Assembly: GCA_963829235.1 (NCBI GenBank)
Contig: CAWHIF010000004.1
Coordinates: forward strand, 248,001-312,000
Length of the DNA: 64,000 nucleotides
DNA from: Bog-756 sp963829235
Lineage (GTDB): Bacteria > Actinomycetota > Acidimicrobiia > Acidimicrobiales > RAAP-2
Direction of reading: 5' to 3'
In this document: positions 1 to 11,374 of the stretch, in pieces
Layout of the letters: each line of letters opens with the position of its first letter
How positions within the stretch are numbered: the first letter of the stretch is position 1
The notes under the pieces: generated by a model
Database searches by the model: none
What the model was told of the DNA's origin: nothing
What the model saw: only the letters and a program-made list of their open reading frames with translations
Made by a program: the position numbers and the translations under genes

Positions 1-259
1 AGTAGCCGTGGCCGTCGGGGGTGGCGGCCATGCCCACCACCGGCCGGTTGAGGGGGGTCCCGCCCATCGACCCGTAGAAGCCGGCGTCGCCGAAGGCGAA
101 GATGCCCCCGTCGGAGGCCACCAGCCAGTAGCCGTGGCCGTCCTGGGTGGCGGCCATGCCCACCACGGGCTGGTTGAGGGGGGTCCCGCCGGTCGACCCG
201 TAGAATCGGGCCGTCGCCGAAGGCGAAGATGCCGCCGTCGGAGGCCGACCAGCCAGTAA
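1..259 (-). repeat. 126-bp (42-residue) coding repeats
   Basis: On the minus strand the DNA encodes tandem units of the form PDGHGYWLVASDGGIFAFG followed by DAGFYGSMGGTPLNRPVVGM, with a 126-bp period. One complete copy spans about 70-196. The copy nearest the IPT domains (about 197-259) carries two single-base insertions relative to its neighbour. Such repeats are common at the C-termini of secreted Acidimicrobiia proteins. Confidence 0.8.
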
Positions 260-2769
260 CCCGGTAGCGCGTAGGTGTAGCGGTCGCCGACCACCGGGGG
301 GCTGACCCCATCCGGGCTCGTGACGGTGACATCCACGGTGGCGCCCCCGGACGGGCCGGGTGGCACCCGGGTCAGCAGGGTCGTGGCCGATGTCACGGTG
401 AACGACGCCGGGACCGATCCGAACCGCACCGAGGTGGTGCCGGAGAAGTGCGCCCCCAACACGGTGACCTGCTCGCCGCCGGCTGTCGGTCCCTTGTCCG
501 GGATCACGGCCTGGACCACGGGCGATATGAACGTGTACACACCGGCCGGCACCACCGCGCTGGTCCCCGCCGCCGGGCCGCCGGTGGTCACGGTGACGGC
601 CAGCCTGGCGGCCGACCGGACATCGGGCGTGACGACGGTCACCGAGGTGGGGGTGTGGCGGGTGATCCTCGCCGGGATGGACCCGAACCGGACCGTCGGG
701 ACACCGGTCCCGAACCCCCTGCCGCTGACGACCACGCTCCGCCCCCCGGTGGCCGGGCCCGACGAGGAGTCGAGCCCGGTGACCGACGGACAGCCGGCGC
801 TCGACCCCGAGAACACGCCCAACAGGGCCAGCGCCCGGGGCGATCCCCAGCCCGACGCCAAGTCGTAGTGGGCGGTGGCCGGGTAGTCGGGCGTCGGTGA
901 CGACGGATCCAGGAAGTCGTTGTTGCCGACGGTGATGTCGTTGAACGGCGGCGACGGTCCGGCCCCGGCGGCGTAGAGCCGCTGATCGAGAAATCCGGCC
1001 GACGACGCGCACCCCTGATTGGCCACCGCGGTCAGGGCCGCCCACAAGGGTGCTGCGGCGCTGGTGCCGCCGATGCGCTGCCAGAAGCCGTCGAAGAAGA
1101 TGACATCCCCGTGGTCGGGGTCGGCCGATGCCGCCACGTCGGGCACTTCGCGGCACTGCTCGGTCTTCGCCGATCCGCAGGTGTGGACGGACGAGGCGTT
1201 CCGGACCTCGGGGATCTGCTGCCACGGCGGTGCGGCGAAGTCCTTCGACACCCCACCCCCGCCGGCACCGGCACCGTCGTTCCACACCGTCTCGGTCAGC
1301 CGAGAGGACACGATCGAGGTCAACGACGTGCCGCCGACGCCGGTCACGTCGGGCTGATCGGCCGGATCGTCGACCGACAGCGCCGTATTGGTATTTTCCG
1401 GCGGGGCATAGCAGTCCGAGGATCCGGCGTCGCCGGCCGCCGCGAACACCGTCTGGCCCTGGATCCGGGCCAGTTGGAACAGCCGGTACTCGTACTCCTG
1501 CTGCGCCTGATCGATCCCCCCTGCCCCCTCGCACTCGCCCCAGCTGGTGGTGATGACCCGGTTCGACGTGTCGTCGATCATCTCCGTGTAGGTGTCGATG
1601 GGTCCGGTTCCCACGTTCGGCCCGGAGTAGACCACGACGGACGAGGCCGGGGCGAGCCCGGCCACCGCTTCGATGTCGAGGGCCGCCTCCCCGCTCTGTG
1701 GTCCGACCGCTCCTCCGTCCACCGGCACGGTCGAGACCGGGACATGCACCCCGAAGCAGGCCTCGTAGGTGTCCACGTCGGTGCCGGTGAAGGGCTCGAG
1801 CTCGAAGATGGCCACCCGCTGCCCGACCCCCAGCCTCCCCTGGGCGTAGAGCGAATCGAAATCGTAGGTGGATGCCAGCTGCTCCGCCGTCCAGCCCCCG
1901 CTGGCCGCGACTCCGTCAGCCGCCGCGCAGGCCTGCGGACCGGCGTGGGCCGTGTCGGCCACGTGGGCCCCCACCGAGCCGTGCACCGGCCCAACGGGAA
2001 CGCCGGCGGTGGGGGTCGAGGTTGTGGGGGCAGGTGGGCCCATCCGGACCTGAGGGTGGAGCACGGCCACCGTACTGAGCCCGACCACCCCGGCGACGGC
2101 CGTGGCCAGGCCGGTGGGAACCTGCGGTTCGGCGGTGACCACCCGGACCACCCGGCCATCGCTGAGGCTGGCGTCGACCAGCGGAACGGCGAAGGCCCGC
2201 TCCATCGTCGCCACCGTGCCCCTCACCGGTACCATGAGGCCGTTCGGGGCGAACCGGCCGACCTCCAGACCGGCCGACGCCAGCCAGGCCCTCACGGCGA
2301 CCAACGTGGCCGGGCCAGGCCCGAACGCTGCGGCGAACTGTCGGGTCGTGAGATAACGACGGTAGTGGGCCGAGCCTGGGTCGGATACCTCGTCGGCGTA
2401 CGCGTCGAGTGCGGCCGGGTGCGGGGGATTGAGGGTGACGTCCGCGGTGATCGTGGTCGCGCCGTCGGCGGGTCCGACGACCCGCGCGCCGGACGGAAGG
2501 GCCGGGAGCGCTCCCGGGATGCGGACCTCCGGCGACACTCCGGCGCCACCGGCTCCCGGCGACGGCACCGAGCCACCGGCTCCCGGCGACGGCAGCGTGA
2601 CAAGCAGGCCCGTCACGACGAGACCGACCGACGCCAACGACACCCACCGGAGCGTCGGTCGGGACCGGGGCCCCAGGTGGGGTGCCCGCTGGGGCCCCGG
2701 GCGTCGGAGCCGGTGCCGCCGATGAGGGCGGTGACCGCCCGGAGGCAGCGTCCCGAGCTCCGGCATCAT
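1..2769 (-). CDS. S53 (sedolisin/kumamolisin) protease with IPT/TIG domains and C-terminal 42-residue repeats; partial, frameshifted near the window edge
   Basis: Secreted or surface acid serine-carboxyl protease. An Arg-rich N-terminus and a hydrophobic segment (about residues 40-55) form a signal or anchor. An activation prodomain runs to about residue 260. The catalytic core has GEAALDIEA (Glu and Asp, about residue 358), SWGECEG, and the nucleophile motif GGTSAAAPLWAAL (Ser about 568). It closes with FNDITVG and YDLASGWGSP, the usual calcium-side motifs. Two IPT/TIG-like beta domains follow (about 850 down to 300), then YWLVASDGG-type repeats. The ATG at 2769 has GGAG about 9 nt upstream and lies 14 nt after rarA, so it is probably co-transcribed. 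The frame stays open to base 1 but leaves the repeat frame twice, through single extra bases near 207-213 and near 247. The protease assignment is secure; the C-terminus is unresolved. Confidence 0.85.
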   Translation of the reverse strand, partial: MMPELGTLPPGGHRPHRRHRLRRPGPQRAPHLGPRSRPTLRWVSLASVGLVVTGLLVTLPSPGAGGSVPSPGAGGAGVSPEVRIPGALPALPSGARVVGPADGATTITADVTLNPPHPAALDAYADEVSDPGSAHYRRYLTTRQFAAAFGPGPATLVAVRAWLASAGLEVGRFAPNGLMVPVRGTVATMERAFAVPLVDASLSDGRVVRVVTAEPQVPTGLATAVAGVVGLSTVAVLHPQVRMGPPAPTTSTPTAGVPVGPVHGSVGAHVADTAHAGPQACAAADGVAASGGWTAEQLASTYDFDSLYAQGRLGVGQRVAIFELEPFTGTDVDTYEACFGVHVPVSTVPVDGGAVGPQSGEAALDIEAVAGLAPASSVVVYSGPNVGTGPIDTYTEMIDDTSNRVITTSWGECEGAGGIDQAQQEYEYRLFQLARIQGQTVFAAAGDAGSSDCYAPPENTNTALSVDDPADQPDVTGVGGTSLTSIVSSRLTETVWNDGAGAGGGGVSKDFAAPPWQQIPEVRNASSVHTCGSAKTEQCREVPDVAASADPDHGDVIFFDGFWQRIGGTSAAAPLWAALTAVANQGCASSAGFLDQRLYAAGAGPSPPFNDITVGNNDFLDPSSPTPDYPATAHYDLASGWGSPRALALLGVFSGSSAGCPSVTGLDSSSGPATGGRSVVVSGRGFGTGVPTVRFGSIPARITRHTPTSVTVVTPDVRSAARLAVTVTTGGPAAGTSAVVPAGVYTFISPVVQAVIPDKGPTAGGEQVTVLGAHFSGTTSVRFGSVPASFTVTSATTLLTRVPPGPSGGATVDVTVTSPDGVSPPVVGDRYTYALPGYWLVGLRRRHLRLRRRPDSTGRPAGPPSTSPWWAWPPPRTATATGWWPPTGASSPSATPASTGRWAGPPSTGRWWAWPPPPTATAT
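2545..2594 (-). repeat. 27-bp in-frame direct duplication
   Basis: Two copies (2545-2567 and 2572-2594, period 27) encode a repeated PSPGAGG linker just after the N-terminal hydrophobic segment of the S53 protease. The period is a multiple of 3, so the reading frame is kept. Confidence 0.75.
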
Positions 2770-2783
2770 GGGTTCAGTCTCCA

Positions 2784-4154
2784 CTACGGGTCCGCCGATG
2801 GGGCCGCGCCGCCACCCGGGTCCGGCGGGTCGTCCCCGTCACCTCCGCCCACCGGCTCCCCGGCGGGGTTCTCATGGCGCCAGCGGTGCAGCCGCTCGGA
2901 CAGCACGGCTTCGTGCCCCCGTCCACTCGGTTCGTAGTACCGGTTCCCGGCCAGCTCGTCGGGACGGTACTGCTGGTCGACGAAGGCGTCCGGCCGGTCG
3001 TGGGGGTAGACGTACCCCTCGCCGTGGCCGATGGCGGCCGCACTGCGGTAGTGGGCGTCGCGCAAGTGGCCGGGCACGTCCCCCCGGGGACCCTCGCGCA
3101 CATCGCGTTGGGCCAGACCGAGAGCCACCGTCACCCGGTTCGACTTCGGGGAGCAGGCCAGGTGCACCACGGCCTGGGCCAGGTTGAGCTGGGCCTCCGG
3201 GAGGCCCACGAACTCGACGGCCCTGGCGGCCGCGTCGGCCACCACCAGCGCCAACGGATCGGCCTCACCGATGTCCTCGCTGGCCAGGATGACCAGACGG
3301 CGGGCGATGAAGCGGGCGTCTTCCCCCGACTCCAGCATCCGGGCCAACCAGTAGAGGCCGGCGTCCGGGTCGGATCCGCGAATGGACTTGATGAACGCGC
3401 TCACCTGGTCGTAATGGTCGTCCTCCCCGTAGTGCTGCAGGCGGGAGTGGCGGGCCCGCTCCACGTCGGCGAGCGTCACGGGTGAGGGTCCGGCCAGGGC
3501 GAGCGCCACCTCCAGCGTGGTCAGGACCGCTCGGGCGTCCCCGTCGGCCAGCCCGACCAGAGCGGCGACGGCATCGCGGTCCGCCGCGGCCCCTTCGACA
3601 TCGAGGGCGCGGGCCACCACCTCGGTCAGCTCGTCGACCGAGAGGGGCTCGAGGCGCCACAGCGTCGACCTCGACAGCAGTGGGGCGTTGACCTGGAAGA
3701 ACGGGTTCTCGGTGGTGGCGCCGACCAGGACGATCAGCCCCTCTTCGACCGAGGGAAGCAGGGCGTCCTGTTGGGCACGGTTGAACCGGTGGACCTCGTC
3801 GAGGAAGAGGATGGTGCCCCTCCCCTGCTCGCCGAGCAGGCGTCGAGCCGCGTCGACCACCTCGCGCACGTCCTTGACCCCGGCGCTCACCGCCGACAGG
3901 GGTACGAACCGCTTCTCCGTGGCCGTGGCCAGTACCGAGGCCAGGGTGGTCTTGCCGGTTCCCGGTGGTCCCCAGAGGATGGCCGAGGTCAGCCGGTCGG
4001 ATTCGATGAGGGAGCGCAGCGGGGCCCCCGGGCCCACCAGATGTTGCTGGCCGATGATGTCGTCCAGGGTGCGGGGCCGCATCCGTGCCGCCAGGGGCGC
4101 ACGGGCGGACAGCCGTTCGGCCGCCGCGCCCGAGAAGAGATCGTCATCGGCCAC
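2784..4154 (-). CDS. rarA: Replication-associated recombination protein A (RarA/MgsA), AAA+ ATPase
   Basis: Clamp-loader-like ATPase that acts at stalled replication forks with SSB and the recombination machinery. Walker A is GPPGTGKTT (residues 62-70) and Walker B is ILFLDEVHRFN (about 115-125). The sensor region GATTENPFFQVNAPLLSRS is typical of this family. The C-terminal half (SAFIKSIRGSDPDAGLYWL) is the MgsA tetramerisation domain. Its 456 residues are family length. The start is GTG, with AAGGAG 12 nt upstream. It lies 9 nt downstream of aspS and 14 nt upstream of the S53 protease gene. The M. tuberculosis homologue (Rv2559c) also lies downstream of aspS. Confidence 0.95.
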   Translation of the reverse strand: MADDDLFSGAAAERLSARAPLAARMRPRTLDDIIGQQHLVGPGAPLRSLIESDRLTSAILWGPPGTGKTTLASVLATATEKRFVPLSAVSAGVKDVREVVDAARRLLGEQGRGTILFLDEVHRFNRAQQDALLPSVEEGLIVLVGATTENPFFQVNAPLLSRSTLWRLEPLSVDELTEVVARALDVEGAAADRDAVAALVGLADGDARAVLTTLEVALALAGPSPVTLADVERARHSRLQHYGEDDHYDQVSAFIKSIRGSDPDAGLYWLARMLESGEDARFIARRLVILASEDIGEADPLALVVADAAARAVEFVGLPEAQLNLAQAVVHLACSPKSNRVTVALGLAQRDVREGPRGDVPGHLRDAHYRSAAAIGHGEGYVYPHDRPDAFVDQQYRPDELAGNRYYEPSGRGHEAVLSERLHRWRHENPAGEPVGGGDGDDPPDPGGGAAPSADP

Positions 4155-4163
4155 CAGGGCTGC

Positions 4164-5933
4164 TCACTCCTTCCGCGGGATGGGCTGCAGCCCGAGGTCG
4201 GCCAGCACGCCGGGAGCAACCGGCTTCGGGGCGCCGGTCATCGGGTCCGATCCGGACTGGGTCTTCGGAAAGGCGATCACCTCGCGGATACTGTCCTCCC
4301 CGGCGAAGATGGCCACCAACCGGTCGAGGCCCACCGCGAACCCGGCATGCGGTGGGGCGCCGTACCGGAAGGCGCCGAGCAGGAACCCGAAGCGGGACTG
4401 CGCCTCCTCCTCACCGATGCCCAGCACGGCGAACACCCGGCTCTGGATGTCCGGGCGGTGGATCCGGACGCTGCCCGATCCGAGCTCCCAACCGTTGAGC
4501 ACCAGGTCGTAGGCCTGGGAGCGGACCGAGGTGGGGTCGGACTCGAGCCGGTCGATGTCGTCGGGATGGGGCATGGTGAACGGGTGATGGGCCGCCACCG
4601 GTGTGCCGGACTCGTCCTCGCCCTCGAACATCGGGAAGTCGACCACCCACAGGTACCGGTAGGGACCCTCGCTGACCGGTCGACCGCCCAGGTCGAGGCG
4701 GAGCTGACCGAGGACGGCGCAGGCCAGACGGTGCTGGTCGGCCACCACGAGGACCAGGTCGCCGGCCGCAGCACCGGTGGCGGCCAGCAGGCCGGACCGC
4801 TCGTCGTCGGAGAGGAACCGGTCGAGGGGTGAGTCGAGGCCGAGGCCGGCACCACCGTCCACGCCGGTGACCCTGAACCAGGCCAGCCCCTTGGCCCCGA
4901 GCTGCCGGGCCCGGTCGGTCAGCCCGTCGAGCTTCGAACGGCTGAGGTCGGCACCGCCCTCCAGCACGAGTGCCTTCACACACGGGGCGCCGAACGCCTT
5001 GACCTCGGTACCGTCGAAGACCGGCGACAGCTCGACCAGCTCCATCCCGAAGCGCAGATCGGGTTTGTCGGAGCCGTACCGGTCGATGGCATCGGCCCAG
5101 GTCATCCGCGGGATGGCGGGGGGACGCTCGCCGGTGACCGCTTCGGCGGTGTCGAGCACGGCCTCCGACACGAACTCGAGCACGTCCTCCTGGTCGACGA
5201 ACGAGGCCTCCACGTCGAGTTGGGTGAACTCGAACTGGCGGTCGGCCCGGAGGTCCTCGTCTCGGAGGCACCGGGCGATCTGGAAGTAGCGGTCCATGCC
5301 CGCCACCATGAGCAGCTGCTTGGCCAGTTGCGGGCTCTGCGGCAGCACGTAGCACGAGCCCGGGCTCAACCGGCTGGGCACGGTGAACTCCCGGGCCCCC
5401 TCGGGGGTGGGCGCCCAGAGGAGCGGCGTCTCCACCTCCACGAATCCCTGGCGGACCATGGCCGCCCGCAGGGAACGGTTCACGGTGGCCCGGAGGCGGA
5501 GGTTGGACTGCATGCGCGGCCGCCGCAGGTCGATATACCGGTACCGGAGGCGGGTGACCTCATCGACCTCGGCGCGGTCGTCCACCGCGAACGGCGGAGG
5601 TTCCGCCGCGTTGAGCAGGGTCACCGTGCACTCACCGAGCTCGACCTCGCCGGTGGGGATCTCCGGGTTGACGGTGCCCTCGGGCCGGTGCCGGACGACA
5701 CCCTCCACGGCCACGACGTACTCGCTGCGGACGTCCACGGTGCCCGGCACCACGCACTGGATGATGCCGGTGTGATCGCGCACGTCGACGAAGGCCAGGT
5801 GCTCGCCGTGCTCACGACGCTTGGCCACCCACCCGCACACGGTGACCGTCGAGCCGACATCCTCGGCGCGGAGCGTCCCGCACAGCCGGGTGCGCATGGA
5901 CGTGGTCTCGGCCGACGGCGGGGAGGAGGTCAC
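4164..5933 (-). CDS. aspS: Aspartyl-tRNA synthetase (probably non-discriminating)
   Basis: Class IIb synthetase charging tRNA-Asp. An N-terminal OB-fold anticodon domain contains WVAKRREHGEH. Class II motif 2 is RDEDLRADRQFEFTQLD (about residue 221), an inserted GAD domain follows, and motif 3 is GLDRLVAIF (about 538). I chose GTG at 5933, which has AAAGGA 9 nt upstream and gives 589 residues, the usual length. The frame is open to an ATG at 6041, but that start would overlap hisS; an ATG at 5897 is another option. The His in EHGEH sits where non-discriminating AspRS enzymes carry His, suggesting that it also makes Asp-tRNA-Asn for amidation by GatCAB (inference). It lies between hisS and rarA. 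Confidence 0.95.
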   Translation of the reverse strand: MTSSPPSAETTSMRTRLCGTLRAEDVGSTVTVCGWVAKRREHGEHLAFVDVRDHTGIIQCVVPGTVDVRSEYVVAVEGVVRHRPEGTVNPEIPTGEVELGECTVTLLNAAEPPPFAVDDRAEVDEVTRLRYRYIDLRRPRMQSNLRLRATVNRSLRAAMVRQGFVEVETPLLWAPTPEGAREFTVPSRLSPGSCYVLPQSPQLAKQLLMVAGMDRYFQIARCLRDEDLRADRQFEFTQLDVEASFVDQEDVLEFVSEAVLDTAEAVTGERPPAIPRMTWADAIDRYGSDKPDLRFGMELVELSPVFDGTEVKAFGAPCVKALVLEGGADLSRSKLDGLTDRARQLGAKGLAWFRVTGVDGGAGLGLDSPLDRFLSDDERSGLLAATGAAAGDLVLVVADQHRLACAVLGQLRLDLGGRPVSEGPYRYLWVVDFPMFEGEDESGTPVAAHHPFTMPHPDDIDRLESDPTSVRSQAYDLVLNGWELGSGSVRIHRPDIQSRVFAVLGIGEEEAQSRFGFLLGAFRYGAPPHAGFAVGLDRLVAIFAGEDSIREVIAFPKTQSGSDPMTGAPKPVAPGVLADLGLQPIPRKE

Positions 5934-6018
5934 AGCAGGTGGTCCTTTCGGCTGCGGGCCTGATGAGGGCCGCTCGGGCTCGCGGGGTGGCGGTTCCGTA
6001 CCGCGGCGGCCGGACCGG

Positions 6019-7293
6019 TCACCCACGACCGGACTGGTCACGCACGGCTTGCACCACCTCGGATCGCAGCACGGTGCGCTGCTCCCCTGACCCCCGCATG
6101 GGTCGCAGGGACACCGTACCCGCTGCCAACTCCTCCGTTCCCACGATCAGCGCCACCCCGGCACCGGAACGGTCGGCCGATTTCAATTGCGACTTCATCG
6201 AGCGGTCGTCGAAGGCCCGGTCGGCCCGCAATCCGGCCCGGCGCAGCTCGGCCGTGATGTCACGGGCGGACCGTCCCCCGGTCACGTCGACCACGAACGC
6301 GTCGGGCGGGGTGGGCTCGACGGCGAAGACCCCCTCCGCGTCGCACGCCAGCAGAACCCGCTCGATGCCGATCCCGAAGCCGATCCCCGGCGTCGGAGGA
6401 CCGCCGAGCATCTCCACCAACCCGTCGTAGCGGCCGCCTCCGCCGATCCCGTTCTGGGCCGACTCGAGGGCCCCGGACGCGAATTCGAAGGTGGTGCGGC
6501 TGTAGTAGTCGAACCCCCGGACCAGGCGGTGATCGAACCCGTAGGGCACCCCGAGCGCGTCGAGTCCGTCGCAGACCCGATCGAGGTGGAGGCGGCACGG
6601 GCCACACAGGTGGTCGATGAGGTGGGGGGCCCCGGCCGATGCGGCCCGGCACTCCTCGCGCTTGCAGTCGAGGACCCGGAGGGGATTGGCGTCCAGCCGC
6701 CCGCGGTGCTCGGCACAGAGCTCCTGGCGGCGTTCGTCCAGATGGGCGTGGAGAAGCTGGAGGTAGCCCGGGCGGCACACACCGTCGCCCATCGAGTTGA
6801 TCCTGAGGTCGAACGAGGCCAGCCCGAGGGAACGGAAGAACCCGTCGGCCAGGGAGACGACCTCGACGTCGAGGTCGGGATCGGGCGACCCGAGGGCCTC
6901 GACACCCAACTGGTGGTGCTGGCGGTAGCGCCCGGCCTGGGGCCGCTCGTACCGGAAGGCCGGCGTCACGTACCAGGCCTTCCACGGCAACGGCGGCCGG
7001 TGCTGGACGAAGGCCCGGACCAGGGGGGCGGTGCCCTCGGGCCGGAGGGCCAGGGTGCGGCCGCCGCGGTCTTCGAATTCGTACATCTCCTTGCCCACCA
7101 CGTCGCTGGCCTCGCCGATGCCCCGGCGGAAGACCCGGGCGTCCTCGAAGATGGGGGTGTGGGCCAGGCCGTAGGCGGCCGCTTCGACCTGGGAGGCGAA
7201 GGTGGCCACCAGCGATTCCCACCGGGTCGATTCCGGCCACAGCACGTCGTGGGTGCCACTCGGGGCGCGCGCGGCCCTGGTCTCGTCCGGCAC
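6019..7293 (-). CDS. hisS: Histidyl-tRNA synthetase
   Basis: Class IIa synthetase of 424 residues. Visible signatures are LRPEGTAPLVRAF, motif 2 FRYERPQAGRYRQHHQLG (about residues 112-129), and the histidine-binding HisA loop LVRGFDYYSRTTFEF (about 258). A C-terminal anticodon-binding domain (FVVDVTGG to the end) is present. The start is GTG at 7293, 6 nt after the rel stop, with AAGGA overlapping the rel stop region, so translation is probably coupled to rel. The rel-hisS-aspS order matches M. tuberculosis. It contains a CxxxxC pair (CKREEC) and a CGPC pair in the insertion region, as in some actinobacterial HisRS. Confidence 0.95.
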   Translation of the reverse strand: MPDETRAARAPSGTHDVLWPESTRWESLVATFASQVEAAAYGLAHTPIFEDARVFRRGIGEASDVVGKEMYEFEDRGGRTLALRPEGTAPLVRAFVQHRPPLPWKAWYVTPAFRYERPQAGRYRQHHQLGVEALGSPDPDLDVEVVSLADGFFRSLGLASFDLRINSMGDGVCRPGYLQLLHAHLDERRQELCAEHRGRLDANPLRVLDCKREECRAASAGAPHLIDHLCGPCRLHLDRVCDGLDALGVPYGFDHRLVRGFDYYSRTTFEFASGALESAQNGIGGGGRYDGLVEMLGGPPTPGIGFGIGIERVLLACDAEGVFAVEPTPPDAFVVDVTGGRSARDITAELRRAGLRADRAFDDRSMKSQLKSADRSGAGVALIVGTEELAAGTVSLRPMRGSGEQRTVLRSEVVQAVRDQSGRG

Positions 7294-7299
7294 GGCGGC

Positions 7300-9792
<2,493 letters not shown>

Positions 9793-9798
9793 GCCTAC

Positions 9799-9818
9799 AC
9801 GGTACCTGTCCCGACAGG
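9799..9818 (-). promoter_or_regulatory. rel leaderless -10 box with adjoining perfect dyad
   Basis: On the minus strand TACCGT (9804-9799) lies 6 nt before the rel ATG. Directly upstream is a perfect palindrome CCTGTCCCGACAGG (9805-9818; 6-bp arms, 2-nt centre), placed where a repressor would block the promoter. No clear -35 is visible. Confidence 0.45.
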
Positions 9819-9868
9819 CGCACCGGTACCTCGGACGGGCCCCGGGTCAGCGGACCGGGGCCGGCCGG

Positions 9869-11374
9869 TCAGCGGCGCTTGCCCTTTCCGCCCTTGCCCT
9901 TTCCCTTCCGGGGGCGGGGCGGTGGCCGGTTTCCGCCCGGCCGGGTCGGGCCGGAGGCGGTGCGGCCGCCGCCGGTCGACGCCCGCGACCCACCCCTCTG
10001 CGATCCGGCCGCGGCCCCGACCGGCTCGGTGCCGGCCGAGCCGCCGCCGTTGCGGGTTCCGGTTGTGGCCCGGCGGGACGACGCACCCGCTCCGGGCCGA
10101 ATGACGCCGGTCTGCTTGGCCGCACGACCCTGGGGCCGCCCGCTCCCCCCCGCGGCCCCGGCCATGGCCGCGGCGCTGGCCGGGGTGAGCACCGCGCCCC
10201 GTTCCCCACGGGCTTCGAGACGCTGGCGGATGGTGGTGTAGCGAGGCTCACGCTCCTTCATCATGGCCAGGAGCGGCGAGGCGATGAAGATCGAGGAGTA
10301 GGCACCGCTGGTCAGCCCGATGACCAGCGCCAGCCCGAAGTCCTGCAGCGAGGTCGCGCCCAGGATGAACGAGCCGACCACCAGCACCGAGAGGACGGGC
10401 ACGATGGCCACCAACGATGTGTTGATGGACCGGGCCAGCGTCTGGTTCATCGACAGGTTGACCATCTCGGAGTAGGTGATGCGTCCGGAGGCGCCCAGTC
10501 CCTTGGCGTTCTCCCGTATCCGGTCGAAGACCACGACGGTGTCGTAGAGCGAATAGCCGAGCACGGTGAGCACGGCCACCACCGTGTCCGGAGTCACCTG
10601 GAACCCGGTCAGCGAATAGATGCCCACCGTCACCAGGATGTCGTGGAGCACCGCCACGATGGCGGCCACGGCCATCTTGAACTCGAACCGGACGGAGATG
10701 TAGAGGGTGACCGCGATGAAGAAGATGATCAGGGCCTTGATGGCGTCCCGGGTGACCTGGCCGCCCCAGGTGGGGCCCACGTCGTTGAAGTTGACGTTGT
10801 CCGGTGTGGTGTGGGCCGCCTTGGCCAGGGCGTCCTGCACGTTGTTCTCGATCGAGGTGCGCTCGGCCACCGACTTCGAGTTGAGGTCGACGGTGACCTG
10901 GATCTGGCGGGTGTGGTTGAGCTGGTCGGTCAGCTGGACCACGGTGGGCTGGGTGACCCCGGCCGACTCCGCCGCCGCCGTGGCCTGGGCCACGGTGAGG
11001 GTCTGCGAGGAGACCAGCCACGACTGCCCGCCCTTGAAGTCGATGCCCTCGTTGAGGCCCCGGGTGCTGAGGGAGACGATGCCGAGGAGGATGATGAAGG
11101 CGGAGATGCCGAACCACCACTTGCGGTTGCCGATGAAATCGAACGAGGTCTCGCCGCGGTAGAGGCGGATGAACACGTTGTGGCGCTTCTCGCCGCGGGC
11201 CTCGCGATCCTGTTCCTCGGCCGCGAATTCGATCTCCTCGTCGAAGGCCTCGTCCAGCTCGAGGGCCGCCTCTTCCCCCTCGGGCAGCTCCCCTTCGGGC
11301 AGCTCGCCGTGGCCGTTGGCCCCGGCTTCGGCGTCGCCCTTGCCGTTGCTGCCGTTGGAGCGCCGGCGGTTCAT
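9869..11374 (-). CDS. secF: Protein translocase subunit SecF with basic C-terminal tail
   Basis: Proton-driven accessory subunit of the SecYEG translocon, paired with SecD. A first membrane helix lies at about 85-105, followed by the SecF signature GIDFKGGQSW, a periplasmic domain, and a five-helix cluster with VTVGIYSLTGFQVTPDTVVA and the D-x-x-V motif LYDTVVVFDRIREN. The N-terminus has an acidic stretch (about 25-60). The last 100 residues are a low-complexity Gly/Arg/Lys tail ending GKGKGGKGKRR. The ATG overlaps the secD stop by 4 nt (ATGA), so the two are translationally coupled. At 501 residues it is longer than typical SecF because of the two termini. Confidence 0.93.
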   Translation of the reverse strand: MNRRRSNGSNGKGDAEAGANGHGELPEGELPEGEEAALELDEAFDEEIEFAAEEQDREARGEKRHNVFIRLYRGETSFDFIGNRKWWFGISAFIILLGIVSLSTRGLNEGIDFKGGQSWLVSSQTLTVAQATAAAESAGVTQPTVVQLTDQLNHTRQIQVTVDLNSKSVAERTSIENNVQDALAKAAHTTPDNVNFNDVGPTWGGQVTRDAIKALIIFFIAVTLYISVRFEFKMAVAAIVAVLHDILVTVGIYSLTGFQVTPDTVVAVLTVLGYSLYDTVVVFDRIRENAKGLGASGRITYSEMVNLSMNQTLARSINTSLVAIVPVLSVLVVGSFILGATSLQDFGLALVIGLTSGAYSSIFIASPLLAMMKEREPRYTTIRQRLEARGERGAVLTPASAAAMAGAAGGSGRPQGRAAKQTGVIRPGAGASSRRATTGTRNGGGSAGTEPVGAAAGSQRGGSRASTGGGRTASGPTRPGGNRPPPRPRKGKGKGGKGKRR

